DNA of 64,000 bases from Bacteroidota bacterium (GCA_016720655.1 JADKKE010000010.1:124001-188000), one strand, 5' to 3'; counted from the first letter of the stretch, positions 46,585-55,478 are shown. Numbers and translations are program-made. The notes: generated by a model from the sequence alone, not told the origin.

Positions 46585-47484
46585 ATGAAATACCTTGCCA
46601 GAAAAGTGCTCATGGTGGAACCCAGAGATTTTCACTCCAATCCGGAAACGCTAAGAGATAATTCCTTTCAACAAGACAGTTCCGATAGCTCCAATCTTAA
46701 CACGAAAGCAAGTCAGGAATTTTATGCTCTGAAAAAACTTTTGGAGACGAATGGAATCTCGGTTCAAAGTTATAGTCAAACCGATGAACACTCCACTCCT
46801 GATGCCATTTTTCCAAACAATTGGTTTTCCACACATCCTGACGGGACCTTTGTTCTTTATCCGATGAAAGCCTTCAATCGACGTTTGGAAAGGAGAGTAG
46901 AATTAATAAAGGAGCTACAAAAAAATTATCCGGCACAAAAAGATTTCAGTGAATACGAAAGCCATGAACATTTCCTGGAAGGAACAGGAAGTTTGGTTTT
47001 GGATCATGAAAATCATATTGCGTACGCCGCCTTATCACAACGAACGCATCCGGAAGTGCTGAAGGAATGGTCAAAGCAAATGAATTATCAGTTGATTACT
47101 TATCACGCACTTGATAATGCGGGACAAATCGTATACCATACCAATGTTGTGATGACAGTTGGGGAAGGTTTTGCAATTGTTTGCACCGATTCTATCCGTG
47201 AAACCGAAGAACGATCGACAGTACGACAATCACTTGAAAAAAGCAGACATGAAATAATAGAAATTTCACCTGTTCAGATGCATAACTTTTGTGGAAATTG
47301 CCTCGAACTTGAAAATCATTCCGGCAAAAAAATTTTGGTGATGTCAACCCGGGCATTTGAAGCCTTCGACAATGATCAAAAAGCGAGGATAGAAAAATAT
47401 GCAACAATCGTACATTGCGATCTCAGTACCATTGAAACTCATGGTGGCGGAGGAGCACGATGCATGATTGCCGAATTGTTCTAG
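46585..47484 (+). CDS. ctlX: Citrulline utilization hydrolase CtlX-like (amidinotransferase fold)
   Basis: The 299-residue product opens RKVLMVEPRDFHSNPET. It has DAIFPNNWFSTHPDGTFVLYPM (the catalytic-site Asp/Asn region), HFLEGTGSLVLDH (E and D), YHTNVVMTVG (His), MHNFCGNCLEL and a C-terminal THGGGGARCMIAE with the predicted catalytic Cys. This is the arginine deiminase/amidinotransferase superfamily, CtlX branch, described as hydrolysing citrulline to ornithine. It is complete and cytoplasmic. The neighbours give no metabolic context. Confidence 0.88.
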   Translation: MKYLARKVLMVEPRDFHSNPETLRDNSFQQDSSDSSNLNTKASQEFYALKKLLETNGISVQSYSQTDEHSTPDAIFPNNWFSTHPDGTFVLYPMKAFNRRLERRVELIKELQKNYPAQKDFSEYESHEHFLEGTGSLVLDHENHIAYAALSQRTHPEVLKEWSKQMNYQLITYHALDNAGQIVYHTNVVMTVGEGFAIVCTDSIRETEERSTVRQSLEKSRHEIIEISPVQMHNFCGNCLELENHSGKKILVMSTRAFEAFDNDQKARIEKYATIVHCDLSTIETHGGGGARCMIAELF

Positions 47485-47600
47485 CGATGGAATTCACATT
47501 GCAAGCTATCGTGCACAAATCAAGATTATTATGGATTTTAAGTTCACGACTCTGCCCGATAAAATATTATTACTTAATTTAGACACTCAACACAAATCAC

Positions 47601-49154
47601 ATGATAAAAAAATTACTCCTGATTCTTTTCCTGCCACTATTTACATCTGCTCAGACATGGTCGGGAGAAGTTGCAAGTATCATCTACGATAAATGTTCCC
47701 GTTGTCACAATTCAAATGGAATAGCACCCTTTGAATTGATGAGTTTTCAGGACGCAGTGGACAATGCTTCCGATATCGAAAGTGCAGTCACTGACCGGGT
47801 CATGCCACCCTGGCCACCGGACCCGGCGTATTCCGGATTTGCACACCAAAGAGTTCTTTCGGCTCAGGAAATAACCGACATCACTGCCTGGGTCGCGAAC
47901 GGAACTCCACGTGGTGATAGTCTTCAGGAACCCGGTGCACCAGTATTTACAGGTATCGCTCAAATCAGCACTCCGGACCTGATTGTACAGATCCCTGCTT
48001 TTACGATCAACACACCATCAGACGACCTCTACCGTTGCTTTGTTTTGCCAACAGGTATTTCGCTGCATAAATATATCACTGCGATGGAAGCTGTTCCGGG
48101 AAACAGGGCGGTTGTTCATCATGTATTAATTTATGCTGATACATCTTCTGTTCCGGATCAATTGGATGCAGCTGATCCAGGACCCGGTTATACCAGCTTT
48201 GGTGGTACAGGATCACCCAATTCTAAATTGCTTGGTGTATGGGTGCCCGGACAAGAAGCTGAATTTCTTCCTTCGGGAATGGGAATCGGTCTCGAGGCGA
48301 ATTCAAAAATCATTTTGCAAATACATTACCCAAGAGGTATCAGCAACCAGGTCGACAGCACACAGATCCGCTTTCAGCTCACTTCAAATTTCCAGAGGGA
48401 AGTATACATCACTACTCCATTGCACCATGGTGATCTCGACAACGGACCTTTGTACATCCCGGCGAATACTACCCGAACATTTACCGCTCACTATCAGGTA
48501 ACTTTTGATATTACAGCTCTTGCCGTTGGTCCGCACATGCACTTAATCGGCAGAAGTATCCAAAGTTATGGCGTGACACCAGGCAATGATACAATTCCGT
48601 TCATTGATATTCCGGAGTGGGACTTTCATTGGCAGGGCATGTATCATTTTCCGCGTTTGCTGAAAATTCCAAATGGTACTACACTTTACTCCAGTGCGTA
48701 TTATGACAATACAGTTAATAATCCCAATAACCCGAACAACCCGCCACAACCTGTATTTCTTGGAGAAGCGACTACAGATGAAATGATGCTTGTCTTCTTT
48801 TCGTATACATTTTATTTTCCGGGGGATGAGAATGTAATTATTGACACATCAGTTGTCGCATCCGTGCCGGGAATAAATTATTCGCAAATTGTATCGACAG
48901 CACAATTGTATGCACCTTACCCGAATCCAACTACTGGAGATTTTCAGGTGGATTATTTCCTTCCCAAAAATTCGACCGTAAAATTCAGAATCCTGGATCT
49001 GCAGGGAAAAGAAGTTTGGAATTCCGGTACTAAAAATGTTCCTGCAGGTTACCAAAAACAATGGATTGGAAATTTTCATTCCGGCAAAGGCGAATTCTTA
49101 CTGCAATTGCAGAGTGAAACAGGTACACGAATTCAGAAAATTCTGATTCGTTGA
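47601..49154 (+). CDS. T9SS-secreted heme/copper type II monooxygenase-like protein
   Basis: The product has 517 residues. The signal peptide (LLLILFLPLFTSAQT) is followed by a c-type heme motif CSRCH (about residue 34) in a PSCyt-like domain with MPPWPPDP. Next is a copper type II ascorbate-dependent monooxygenase-like double domain, with VVHHVLIYAD, LQIHYPRG, VGPHMHLIGR (His-x-His Cu ligands) and TTDEMMLVFF (candidate Met ligand). The sorting domain is PYPNPTTGDFQVDY ... GTRIQKILIR. In animals this fold hydroxylates peptides or catecholamines; bacterial substrates are unknown. The heme could deliver electrons to copper (inference). Confidence 0.85.
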   Translation: MIKKLLLILFLPLFTSAQTWSGEVASIIYDKCSRCHNSNGIAPFELMSFQDAVDNASDIESAVTDRVMPPWPPDPAYSGFAHQRVLSAQEITDITAWVANGTPRGDSLQEPGAPVFTGIAQISTPDLIVQIPAFTINTPSDDLYRCFVLPTGISLHKYITAMEAVPGNRAVVHHVLIYADTSSVPDQLDAADPGPGYTSFGGTGSPNSKLLGVWVPGQEAEFLPSGMGIGLEANSKIILQIHYPRGISNQVDSTQIRFQLTSNFQREVYITTPLHHGDLDNGPLYIPANTTRTFTAHYQVTFDITALAVGPHMHLIGRSIQSYGVTPGNDTIPFIDIPEWDFHWQGMYHFPRLLKIPNGTTLYSSAYYDNTVNNPNNPNNPPQPVFLGEATTDEMMLVFFSYTFYFPGDENVIIDTSVVASVPGINYSQIVSTAQLYAPYPNPTTGDFQVDYFLPKNSTVKFRILDLQGKEVWNSGTKNVPAGYQKQWIGNFHSGKGEFLLQLQSETGTRIQKILIR

Positions 49155-49215
49155 TGCGACTCCGGCAACACTCTAAATTTACGTTCAAGAAATAAATAAA
49201 AGATCTTTGAATAAA

Positions 49216-50649
49216 ATGAAGCAATTAAAATTTGTACTCCTACTCGCTTTTTTGCCTTTGTTTTCATCAGGTACATCGTGTGATAACATGCTGAACTTTC
49301 CGGGCTTCAATTCTTACGTGGATTGCGGACCTGCGATTGCATTGAATCCGGAAAGCGGAATCACTGTGCAAGCATGGATCTATACGCTTGATGCTTCTTT
49401 CAATCAAAAGATTGCAGGGAACATTGATCCATTCACAAATTCCGGATATGAATTGGCAATTGACAGCAACATGCTCTATTGTGAAATAAAAGACACAAGT
49501 GGAGTATTGACCTTCTTTCGGGCTGGACAAATCAATGCCAATGAATGGACTCATGTGGCATTCAGTTACAAGGTGAACGGAACCATGAAAGGCTATATTA
49601 ACGGGAACGAAATTATATCCATTCCGGTGAGCAGTACACCGATCGGAAATACGGGTACAACTAATTTCATTATTGGTTCCGCCCCCTGGGATCAGAACTA
49701 TTTCAATTTCAACGGAAACATTGACGAAGTGAAAATCTTCAGTTCACAAATATCCATCGATCAGATCCGGGAAGAAATGAGAATGATTTATTCCGGAACT
49801 TTACCAGGATTAATTGGTTATTGGAAATTTGCTGAAGGAAGTGGTACAACAACAGCAGATCTAAGCGGACAAAATAACAATGGTACTTTATCCGGATTGA
49901 ATACTCCAACATGGACTGCCTCGGATGGTCCCTATGGATCGGGTTTTAGTGAACTTCAAATTATCTCCTGTTGCAACTTTTACAATTTTGATCCGGCCAA
50001 TCTTCGCCTGGACATCGACATCACCAATCTCACAGGAACGGATACTCTTGTTGTCAGTTATATCCAATGTGATCCAGGTGGAAGTGTTCCATCCGGAAGT
50101 ACAGATTATGTTTTTGGATACTGGGTGCTTGACAAATATGGAAGTCCGGGTGTGTTCAACGGAAGATTCGATTTTACTCTTGGCTCAGGAATGATTAGTC
50201 CGCAAGATGAAACTACACCCGGCAATCTCAAGTTGTATACACGGAATCCAAATGCTACAGGAACCTGGACAATTTGGAATTCCGCAAGCACTGCTTCCAG
50301 CTCAAGTGGATTGATTCAGTTTGCAGGTGCTTCTTTGAATCAACAAATTGTCATCGGAACAACGGGGAATTCTCCACTGGAAATTAATAGCATCCCTCCT
50401 GCTCTTGATTTTTCACTTTCGCCAAATCCGGTAAACCAATTTTTGAACCTGCAATTGGATTGGAATGGATCCGAACCACTCGAAGTTCAGATCTATAATT
50501 CGTATGGACAACAGGTTCATCACGGTCATTTTCTTAGTGCTTCCGCTTCTCCGGTGAAATTAAATTGCACCGAATTTTCAAGTGGAATCTACACGATTCT
50601 AATCATTTCAAAAAATGGCAAAGGAATCAGAAAATTTATTGTCGAGTAA
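49216..50649 (+). CDS. T9SS-secreted LamG-domain protein
   Basis: The product has 477 residues. The signal peptide (KQLKFVLLLAFLPLFSSG) is followed by a LamG jelly roll: LNPESGITVQAWIYTLD, NEWTHVAFSYKVNG, NGNIDEVKIFSSQIS. Then come LIGYWKFAEGSGTTTADLSG, a beta-rich middle region, and a sorting domain (FSLSPNPVNQFLNLQL ... GKGIRKFIVE). LamG domains bind glycans or proteins at the surface. The ATG at 49216 is preferred to the TTG three codons upstream. Confidence 0.88.
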   Translation: MKQLKFVLLLAFLPLFSSGTSCDNMLNFPGFNSYVDCGPAIALNPESGITVQAWIYTLDASFNQKIAGNIDPFTNSGYELAIDSNMLYCEIKDTSGVLTFFRAGQINANEWTHVAFSYKVNGTMKGYINGNEIISIPVSSTPIGNTGTTNFIIGSAPWDQNYFNFNGNIDEVKIFSSQISIDQIREEMRMIYSGTLPGLIGYWKFAEGSGTTTADLSGQNNNGTLSGLNTPTWTASDGPYGSGFSELQIISCCNFYNFDPANLRLDIDITNLTGTDTLVVSYIQCDPGGSVPSGSTDYVFGYWVLDKYGSPGVFNGRFDFTLGSGMISPQDETTPGNLKLYTRNPNATGTWTIWNSASTASSSSGLIQFAGASLNQQIVIGTTGNSPLEINSIPPALDFSLSPNPVNQFLNLQLDWNGSEPLEVQIYNSYGQQVHHGHFLSASASPVKLNCTEFSSGIYTILIISKNGKGIRKFIVE

Positions 50650-50659
50650 AATGAAGGCA

Positions 50660-51679
50660 TTAAAACGGCAATCTTAAAGTGATGCCATACAAATAGTTTT
50701 TATTCTTATCCCTGATCAAATCGAAAGAATAGTTTAAAACACTAAACCCTTCGCTGATCACACCTACTTTGTAAGCCCCTTCCAGGCTTCCTCCATATTT
50801 AGATTTGAGCAATCCTCCTTGTAAACCGAACCATTTCGCCTTTGCAGATTTACTTTTACTTAAATTAACCATGAAATTAATTTCGAAGTCCATAACAGAA
50901 TAAAAATTTGAAAATCTTTTGTTTGAGTAATCTGCAAACAAATGCCCGGATAAGGAAGCCCCTGTTTTGTATTCAGGAAAACCATATTTATCATTAAAAG
51001 TCAGAGACAGATGCGCGCCCATAACAGGGCTCCAGGCTCCACCAATTATTCCAAACCCAAAGCTTGGAGTCATTTCCAGAAAATCGAGATGCTGCCCGAT
51101 TTCTTGTTTGTGCTGCCATTCCGTCCCATTTTTTTCCAGGTCTATCCGATAAAATTTTCGCATTGATTTTTTATCAGTATTCAAAGAACGAATTGCATCT
51201 GTAAAACTGACAGCTTCGAGCTGGAGTAAGAGCGTAGGGTCATTCAAATAGATTTCACAGGTAATATCTTTCTCAAGGTCATAAATGAAATATGCAAAAG
51301 GCAAAAGCTCCAGTGAAAGAGACCGCTTCTCAGCTTCCGGATCAATTTCCTTTTCCAGATAATCGGCAGTTTCTGCTTTCAGTCGTCTCTTTCCATTTGG
51401 ATGTACAAAATAATGTGTGAGCCTGGAACCTTCCGGATACAGGTGTTGTTCGCGGGCTTTCGACAAATCATCCAGGAACAAGGATTTGATCGAATCCATT
51501 TTTGAATACATGGACAATGCACTCAAATCATTTCCAATCAAAAATACCTGACAATCCGGGAAGGGTGAGAAGAATAAAGTGTCTTTGCATTGCGTAATGG
51601 AAACAGGATCATCGGCGCGAAGTTTAGAATGAATGAGGGCAAAGCATAGCCCGATTGCGATAAGCAATTTCGTTTTCAT
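50660..51679 (-). CDS. Putative outer-membrane or periplasmic protein, unknown family
   Basis: The 339-residue product has a signal peptide (KTKLLIAIGLCFALIHS). The C-terminal third has alternating beta strands (GFGIIGGAWSPVMGAHLSLT, YSVMDFEINFMVNLS, NYLYGITLRLPF) ending in Phe, typical of small outer-membrane barrels. I do not recognise the family. It starts 20 nt downstream of the anti-sigma-like gene and is probably the third gene of that operon. Confidence 0.7.
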   Translation of the reverse strand: MKTKLLIAIGLCFALIHSKLRADDPVSITQCKDTLFFSPFPDCQVFLIGNDLSALSMYSKMDSIKSLFLDDLSKAREQHLYPEGSRLTHYFVHPNGKRRLKAETADYLEKEIDPEAEKRSLSLELLPFAYFIYDLEKDITCEIYLNDPTLLLQLEAVSFTDAIRSLNTDKKSMRKFYRIDLEKNGTEWQHKQEIGQHLDFLEMTPSFGFGIIGGAWSPVMGAHLSLTFNDKYGFPEYKTGASLSGHLFADYSNKRFSNFYSVMDFEINFMVNLSKSKSAKAKWFGLQGGLLKSKYGGSLEGAYKVGVISEGFSVLNYSFDLIRDKNKNYLYGITLRLPF

Positions 51680-51699
51680 ATTTGATACTATTTTAAAGT

Positions 51700-52394
51700 T
51701 TAGAACCGTCGAACTAATCGAATCGATGGCGATGAATATTTCACCGTGTTCAAGGAAGGTGGTGTTTCAGAAGGAAGAATGCGCAATCGAAACCCAGGAT
51801 CTGAACCTGCAGATGCTGAAATTGATTTTTGTAAAGCTTCTTCTGAACCAAAATCAATCTGTACATAGCGTTTCCGTTTTGCTGTAATTGGAGTGTTTGA
51901 AGAAATGGAAACGAATTCAGCAGCATGTTCAATGGGTATTTGAGGTTTTACTTTCGGCTCGTCCTGCTTTGAATCATGCGAAGAAGCATAAGAATTCGGT
52001 TTGGTTAAAAGGTGTAAATTCGAATTCAACTGATGCTGACGCTTTCTTAGAAATACTTTTTTTGAATTTTTCACGGATGCTGATGATGGAACAGGTATTG
52101 ATTTAAATTTAACATCATCATTTATCGATGGTTGATCAGCAACGATATTGCCGGAAGGTTTGGTGCCTGAAGAATTTGTGTAGTAGTTAATCCAGATCCC
52201 AAGGCCAATCAATAATGAAACAGTTGCTGCTATTCCAAAGCGTACGAAGTTTGGAAATATTTTGCTGCTTTTTTACCCTCCATTGCCGTCTCAAGAAAAT
52301 TCCATTTCGATTGAAGATCCGGTTGGTACCCTGCAGGTAATTGATCAATTTCTTCCACTTTATTTTTCAGAAAAACATCTTCAGCGTGATACAT
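51700..52394 (-). CDS. Anti-sigma-factor-like single-helix membrane protein, one frameshift
   Basis: An ATG at 52394 overlaps the sigma factor stop by 14 nt and begins MYHAEDVFLKNKVEEIDQLP. At GCAAAATATTT (52260-52263) the frame breaks. One added A gives GKKAAKIFPNFVRFGIAAT and continues into a membrane helix (SLLIGLGIWINYY) and a long basic, proline-rich periplasmic part ending IRLVRRF. The corrected length is 231 residues. A cytoplasmic N-terminal segment, one helix and translational coupling to an ECF sigma gene suggest an anti-sigma factor. No zinc-binding HxxxCxxC motif is present. Confidence 0.7.
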
Positions 52395-52935
52395 TTTGGA
52401 CCTCCTTTTCTTCTTCTAACATTTTTTTTAATTTGATTCTTGCTTTTGACAACTGAGTTCTGCTGGTATTTTCACTGATACCCAGCAATTCAGCTATTTC
52501 CTGATGCAGATATCCTTCAATTACATAAAGATTAAATACAGTTCGGTACCCTGTGGGCAGACTGGATATTTTCCGTATCAGATCTTCCGCCTCTATTTGC
52601 TGTATGATTTCATTCGGGATAGCTATATCTTCAACTTCTGAATCGATAGAAATTAAAAAGTTGTGCTTTTTCCGAAGGAACATCAACGCTTCATTAACCA
52701 TTATTCTTCGGACCCAAACGAACAAACTATGTTCTCCTTCAAAGCGAAAGGTTGACAGATTCTGAAACATCTTCAGAAAGCCCCGCATCAGGCAATCTTC
52801 TGCATCCGCATTCTGATTAACGTACCGCAAACAAACGCGAAACATGGGTGCATAGAGTGTCTCAAATAATTTCTTTTGAGCCTGCTTTCCGCCTCTTTCA
52901 CATTCCTGTATAAATTCAAAAGAATAATGTTTCAT
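52381..52935 (-). CDS. RNA polymerase ECF sigma factor
   Basis: The 184-residue product has region 2 (LYAPMFRVCLRYVNQNADAE, FLKMFQNLSTFRFEGEHSLF, RRIMVNEALMFLRK) and region 4 (LPTGYRTVFNLYVIEGYLHQ, EIAELLGISENTSRTQLSKA). It is the first gene of a three-gene operon with the anti-sigma-like protein and the outer-membrane-like protein, suggesting an envelope-responsive regulon. Its target promoters cannot be told from the window. Confidence 0.92.
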   Translation of the reverse strand: MKHYSFEFIQECERGGKQAQKKLFETLYAPMFRVCLRYVNQNADAEDCLMRGFLKMFQNLSTFRFEGEHSLFVWVRRIMVNEALMFLRKKHNFLISIDSEVEDIAIPNEIIQQIEAEDLIRKISSLPTGYRTVFNLYVIEGYLHQEIAELLGISENTSRTQLSKARIKLKKMLEEEKEVQNVSR

Positions 52936-53102
52936 GCTTGTACTCCAATAATGCTAGGCATTGTTTGTTCGTTGCCTGGAAAGCCAACACATTCTGTAAA
53001 AACTTCTAAGTTATTCATTTCAAATCAATTAATTTGATGTATTTGGAAAGATAAATTAAAAACTGTTGTTCGTCACTGCGATAATAAAGACAAATTCAAT
53101 AT

Positions 53103-53145
53103 ATTGCCACGAATGCACGAATATTATTCGTGCATTCGTGGCAAT
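53103..53145. repeat. Perfect 20-bp inverted repeat (hairpin)
   Basis: ATTGCCACGAATGCACGAAT and ATTCGTGCATTCGTGGCAAT are exact complements around a 3-nt ATT loop. The right arm is the first core of the tandem array that follows. Confidence 0.85.
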
Positions 53146-53460
53146 AAAAATTACTAAAAAAAAATTGAAACATTGACTAACCAAATGCACAAATACAATT
53201 CGTGCATTCGTGGCAATAAAAATTATTAAAATAAAATTGAAACATTGACTAACCAAATGCACAAATACTATTCGTGCATTCGTGGCAATAAAAATTATTA
53301 AAAAAAAATTGAAACATTGACTAACCAAATGCACAAATACTATTCGTGCATTCGTGGCAATAAAATTATCCCAAAATTCAAACATTACCGAACGAAATGC
53401 ACAAATATTATTCGTGCATTCGTGGCAACAAAAATTATCCCAAAATTCGAACATTGACGA
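53127..53460 (+). repeat. 72-bp tandem repeat array, about 4.6 units
   Basis: The core TTCGTGCATTCGTGGCAA starts at 53127, 53199, 53271, 53343 and 53411 (periods 72, 72, 72, 68). Each core is followed by AAAATTATTAAA..., ATTGAAACATTGACTAACC and AAATGCACAAATAC. The spacer phrase AACATTGAC(T/G)AAC is also the first codons of the downstream gene, so the array appears to grow from that gene's start region. It fills the gap from the sigma operon. Confidence 0.85.
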
Positions 53461-53807
53461 ACGAAGAAATCGCATTGAAATGGTTTGACTCTTTCAATAC
53501 CAAAAATCTTGAAGCACTTCTGAGCTTGTATGCCGACGATGCCCGGCATTTTAGTCCTAAATTAAAAATTCGGCAACCCGAAACGGAAGGATGGATAAAA
53601 GGAAAAACCGAGCTAAGAAATTGGTGGGCTGATGCCTTTAAAAGATTGCCTTCTTTGCACTACCAGGTGAATACACTCACAGCAAATTCCGATCGGATTT
53701 TTATGGAATACCTCCGTGAAGTTGAAGGCGAACCTTCCATGATGGTGGCGGAAGTTTTGGAAATCAGCAATTCTAAAATTCAGAGCTCAAGAGTCTATCA
53801 CGCCTAA
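53454..53807 (+). CDS. SnoaL/NTF2-like nuclear transport factor 2 fold protein
   Basis: From TTG at 53454 the product has 117 residues. LTNEEIALKWFDSFNTKNLE, LLSLYADDARHFSPKL, KGKTELRNWWADAFKRLPSL and YQVNTLTANSDRIFMEYLRE follow the SnoaL_2/NTF2 pattern of a cone-shaped ligand-binding fold. The frame is open further upstream only because it runs through the tandem repeat. Function unknown. A perfect palindrome terminator follows. Confidence 0.75.
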   Translation: MTNEEIALKWFDSFNTKNLEALLSLYADDARHFSPKLKIRQPETEGWIKGKTELRNWWADAFKRLPSLHYQVNTLTANSDRIFMEYLREVEGEPSMMVAEVLEISNSKIQSSRVYHA

Positions 53808-53812
53808 AAAAG

Positions 53813-53842
53813 AAGGGCAAACAGTATATACTGTTTGCCCTT
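53813..53842. terminator. Bidirectional terminator, 30-bp perfect palindrome
   Basis: AAGGGCAAACAGTAT and ATACTGTTTGCCCTT form an uninterrupted 15-bp dyad with A-rich left and T-rich right flanks, between convergent genes. Confidence 0.85.
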
Positions 53843-53877
53843 TCAGGGATTCTTTGACTGAATCCAAAATTTAAAAA

Positions 53878-54273
53878 TTACTCTGCAATAATTTTTGCAA
53901 CATTCTCAATCAACTTATCGATACTCGAAAAGTTGTCGCTGAATTGTTTGTGCATTCCGAGATCAAACTTGCCGGTACGTTTGTACACGTCACGTTGAAC
54001 ATCAAGAATTTTACTTTGAAGGTCGATGAATTTACCAAGATCATTCGCCGAAATTTTCGAACGCTTGATAGACTCTGCCTTTGGTGGACGACCTGGTCCA
54101 CGTTTTTTCGCCGGACGACCCGGACCACGGCTGAGTGGCGGACGACCTGGACCGCGCTTCTTTGGAGGGCGTCCCGGACCCTTCGCCTTCGCAGGGCGAC
54201 CTGGTCCTTTGTGCTTGGGTGGACGTCCGGGGCCCTTTTTCTTGGCCGGACGGCCTGGTTTTCTTTTTGCCAT
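53878..54273 (-). CDS. AT-hook repeat DNA-binding protein
   Basis: The product has 131 residues. Seven AT-hook cores (GRP at residues 7, 16, 25, 34, 43, 52 and 61) have an exact 9-residue period (KKGPGRPPK-like), making the first half strongly basic. The C-terminal half (ISANDLGKFIDLQSKILDVQ ... IDKLIENVAKIIAE) is helical and could mediate oligomerisation. AT-hooks bind the minor groove of AT-rich DNA, as in eukaryotic HMGA and myxobacterial CarD. Here a nucleoid-associated or architectural role is inferred. The 27-bp DNA period (54075-54262) would allow copy-number change. Confidence 0.85.
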   Translation of the reverse strand: MAKRKPGRPAKKKGPGRPPKHKGPGRPAKAKGPGRPPKKRGPGRPPLSRGPGRPAKKRGPGRPPKAESIKRSKISANDLGKFIDLQSKILDVQRDVYKRTGKFDLGMHKQFSDNFSSIDKLIENVAKIIAE

Positions 54274-54492
54274 AATAAAAATTTAGGTGTAAAAATAAGA
54301 GAGCTCAAATATAAGAGATTAAAATTAAATTAAAAACGGTCAATAAATAGTGAAAGATTATATTGGAAAAAAGATACTTTAGAATTTCAATTCCGGAAAT
54401 AAATATCATTTTTCGCTTTGTGAAAATAATCGTTACTCATCTGATTAATTTCAATTCCTTAAAAGAAGCCTCCAATTAAAAAATCGTGTACA

Positions 54493-55164
54493 ATGGATAT
54501 CATCAAATTATTAATTCAGATTAAAAACACTTACAAAAAACAGGCAAATCCTGAAATTGCAGAGGGTATGAGCGCATACATGAAGGATAAGTTTGATTTC
54601 TTTGGAATAAAAAAACCATTGCGAAATGATTTGTTGAAAGCATATCTTCCGCAATTGAAAAACATTCCTGCATCCGATCAAATTAAGGCAGCGAAATGGT
54701 TGTGGGGTCAGTCAGAAAGAGAATTGCATTATTTAGCTTTTGAAATACTTTATCGAAACAGAAAATTATGGACTGAGGAATTCATCGATTTATTTGAAGA
54801 GTTAATCGTAAACAAATCGTGGTGGGATACTGTCGATTATATTGCAAGCACACTTGTAGGTTATTACTTTGAAAAATGGCCAAAACATAAAAATAAAAAA
54901 GCGAAGCAATGGGCCAGAGATAAAAACTTGTGGTTGAACCGGACTGCCATTATTTTCCAATTGAAATACAAAGAAAATACAGACCTCGATCTATTGTTTG
55001 AAACGATTCTTTTGCATGTGCACTCGAAAGAATTCTTCCTTCAAAAAGCGATCGGCTGGGCCTTACGACAATACGCCTACACGGATATGTTACAAGTCAA
55101 AAAATTTGTCGCTACCCAGGACTTAAAACCACTTAGTATTCGGGAAGCTTTAAAGCATGGTTAA
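54493..55164 (+). CDS. DNA alkylation repair protein (AlkD-like HEAT repeats)
   Basis: The 223-residue product follows the AlkD/DNA_alkylation family: KDKFDFFGIKKPLRNDL, KWLWGQSERELHYLAFEILY, ELIVNKSWWDTVDYIASTLV, LWLNRTAIIFQLKYK, FLQKAIGWALRQYAY. AlkD enzymes use HEAT-like repeats to excise bulky or positively charged alkyl bases without base flipping. The W-W-D-x-V-D motif supplies the active-site Trp and Asp. Single gene; cytoplasmic. Confidence 0.9.
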   Translation: MDIIKLLIQIKNTYKKQANPEIAEGMSAYMKDKFDFFGIKKPLRNDLLKAYLPQLKNIPASDQIKAAKWLWGQSERELHYLAFEILYRNRKLWTEEFIDLFEELIVNKSWWDTVDYIASTLVGYYFEKWPKHKNKKAKQWARDKNLWLNRTAIIFQLKYKENTDLDLLFETILLHVHSKEFFLQKAIGWALRQYAYTDMLQVKKFVATQDLKPLSIREALKHG

Positions 55165-55478
55165 TTCATGTTCTTTCTACAACAAGACGTATCGTTTTCG
55201 TTGAGTGCATCGCGAGAACATTCACAAAATAAATTCCCTTCCCCCACTCTGCAACCTCAAACCCTATCAAAATAACAATTGCAACAAATCTTTTTTAATT
55301 TCAGAATCAACGATTTTAGAAATCAGACTTTTGGAAACAGTACATTCAGATTGCAAGTCAAATAATTGGCTAAAATTTTTTTTTGAAGAACACTTAGCTG
55401 AAAACTAATTTTAAAATCCAAATTCCTGTCCAAAGACCGGGGTACTTTTGTATACTTTTGGAAAATTAAAACTACCCA
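55165..55478. other. Intergenic region with duplicated -7-like boxes
   Basis: No gene was recognised. TACTTTTG occurs twice, at 55443-55450 and 55453-55460, fitting the Bacteroidota TAnnTTTG -7 box, 18-28 nt upstream of the epimerase start. A half operator AACTACCC lies just downstream without its partner. Confidence 0.5.

Noticed and set aside
53103..53460. Possible CRISPR array
   Set aside because: The spacers are near-identical, the period is a simple tandem 72 bp and no cas genes are present.
53056..53475. 139-codon minus-strand frame with repeated CFNFFLIIFIATNARIVFVH segments
   Set aside because: It is only the translation of the 72-bp tandem repeat and has no protein-like surroundings.
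53910..54333. Frames on both strands over the AT-hook gene
   Set aside because: They are shifted readings of the 27-bp repeat; only the frame at 53878-54273 gives AT-hooks and a sensible tail.
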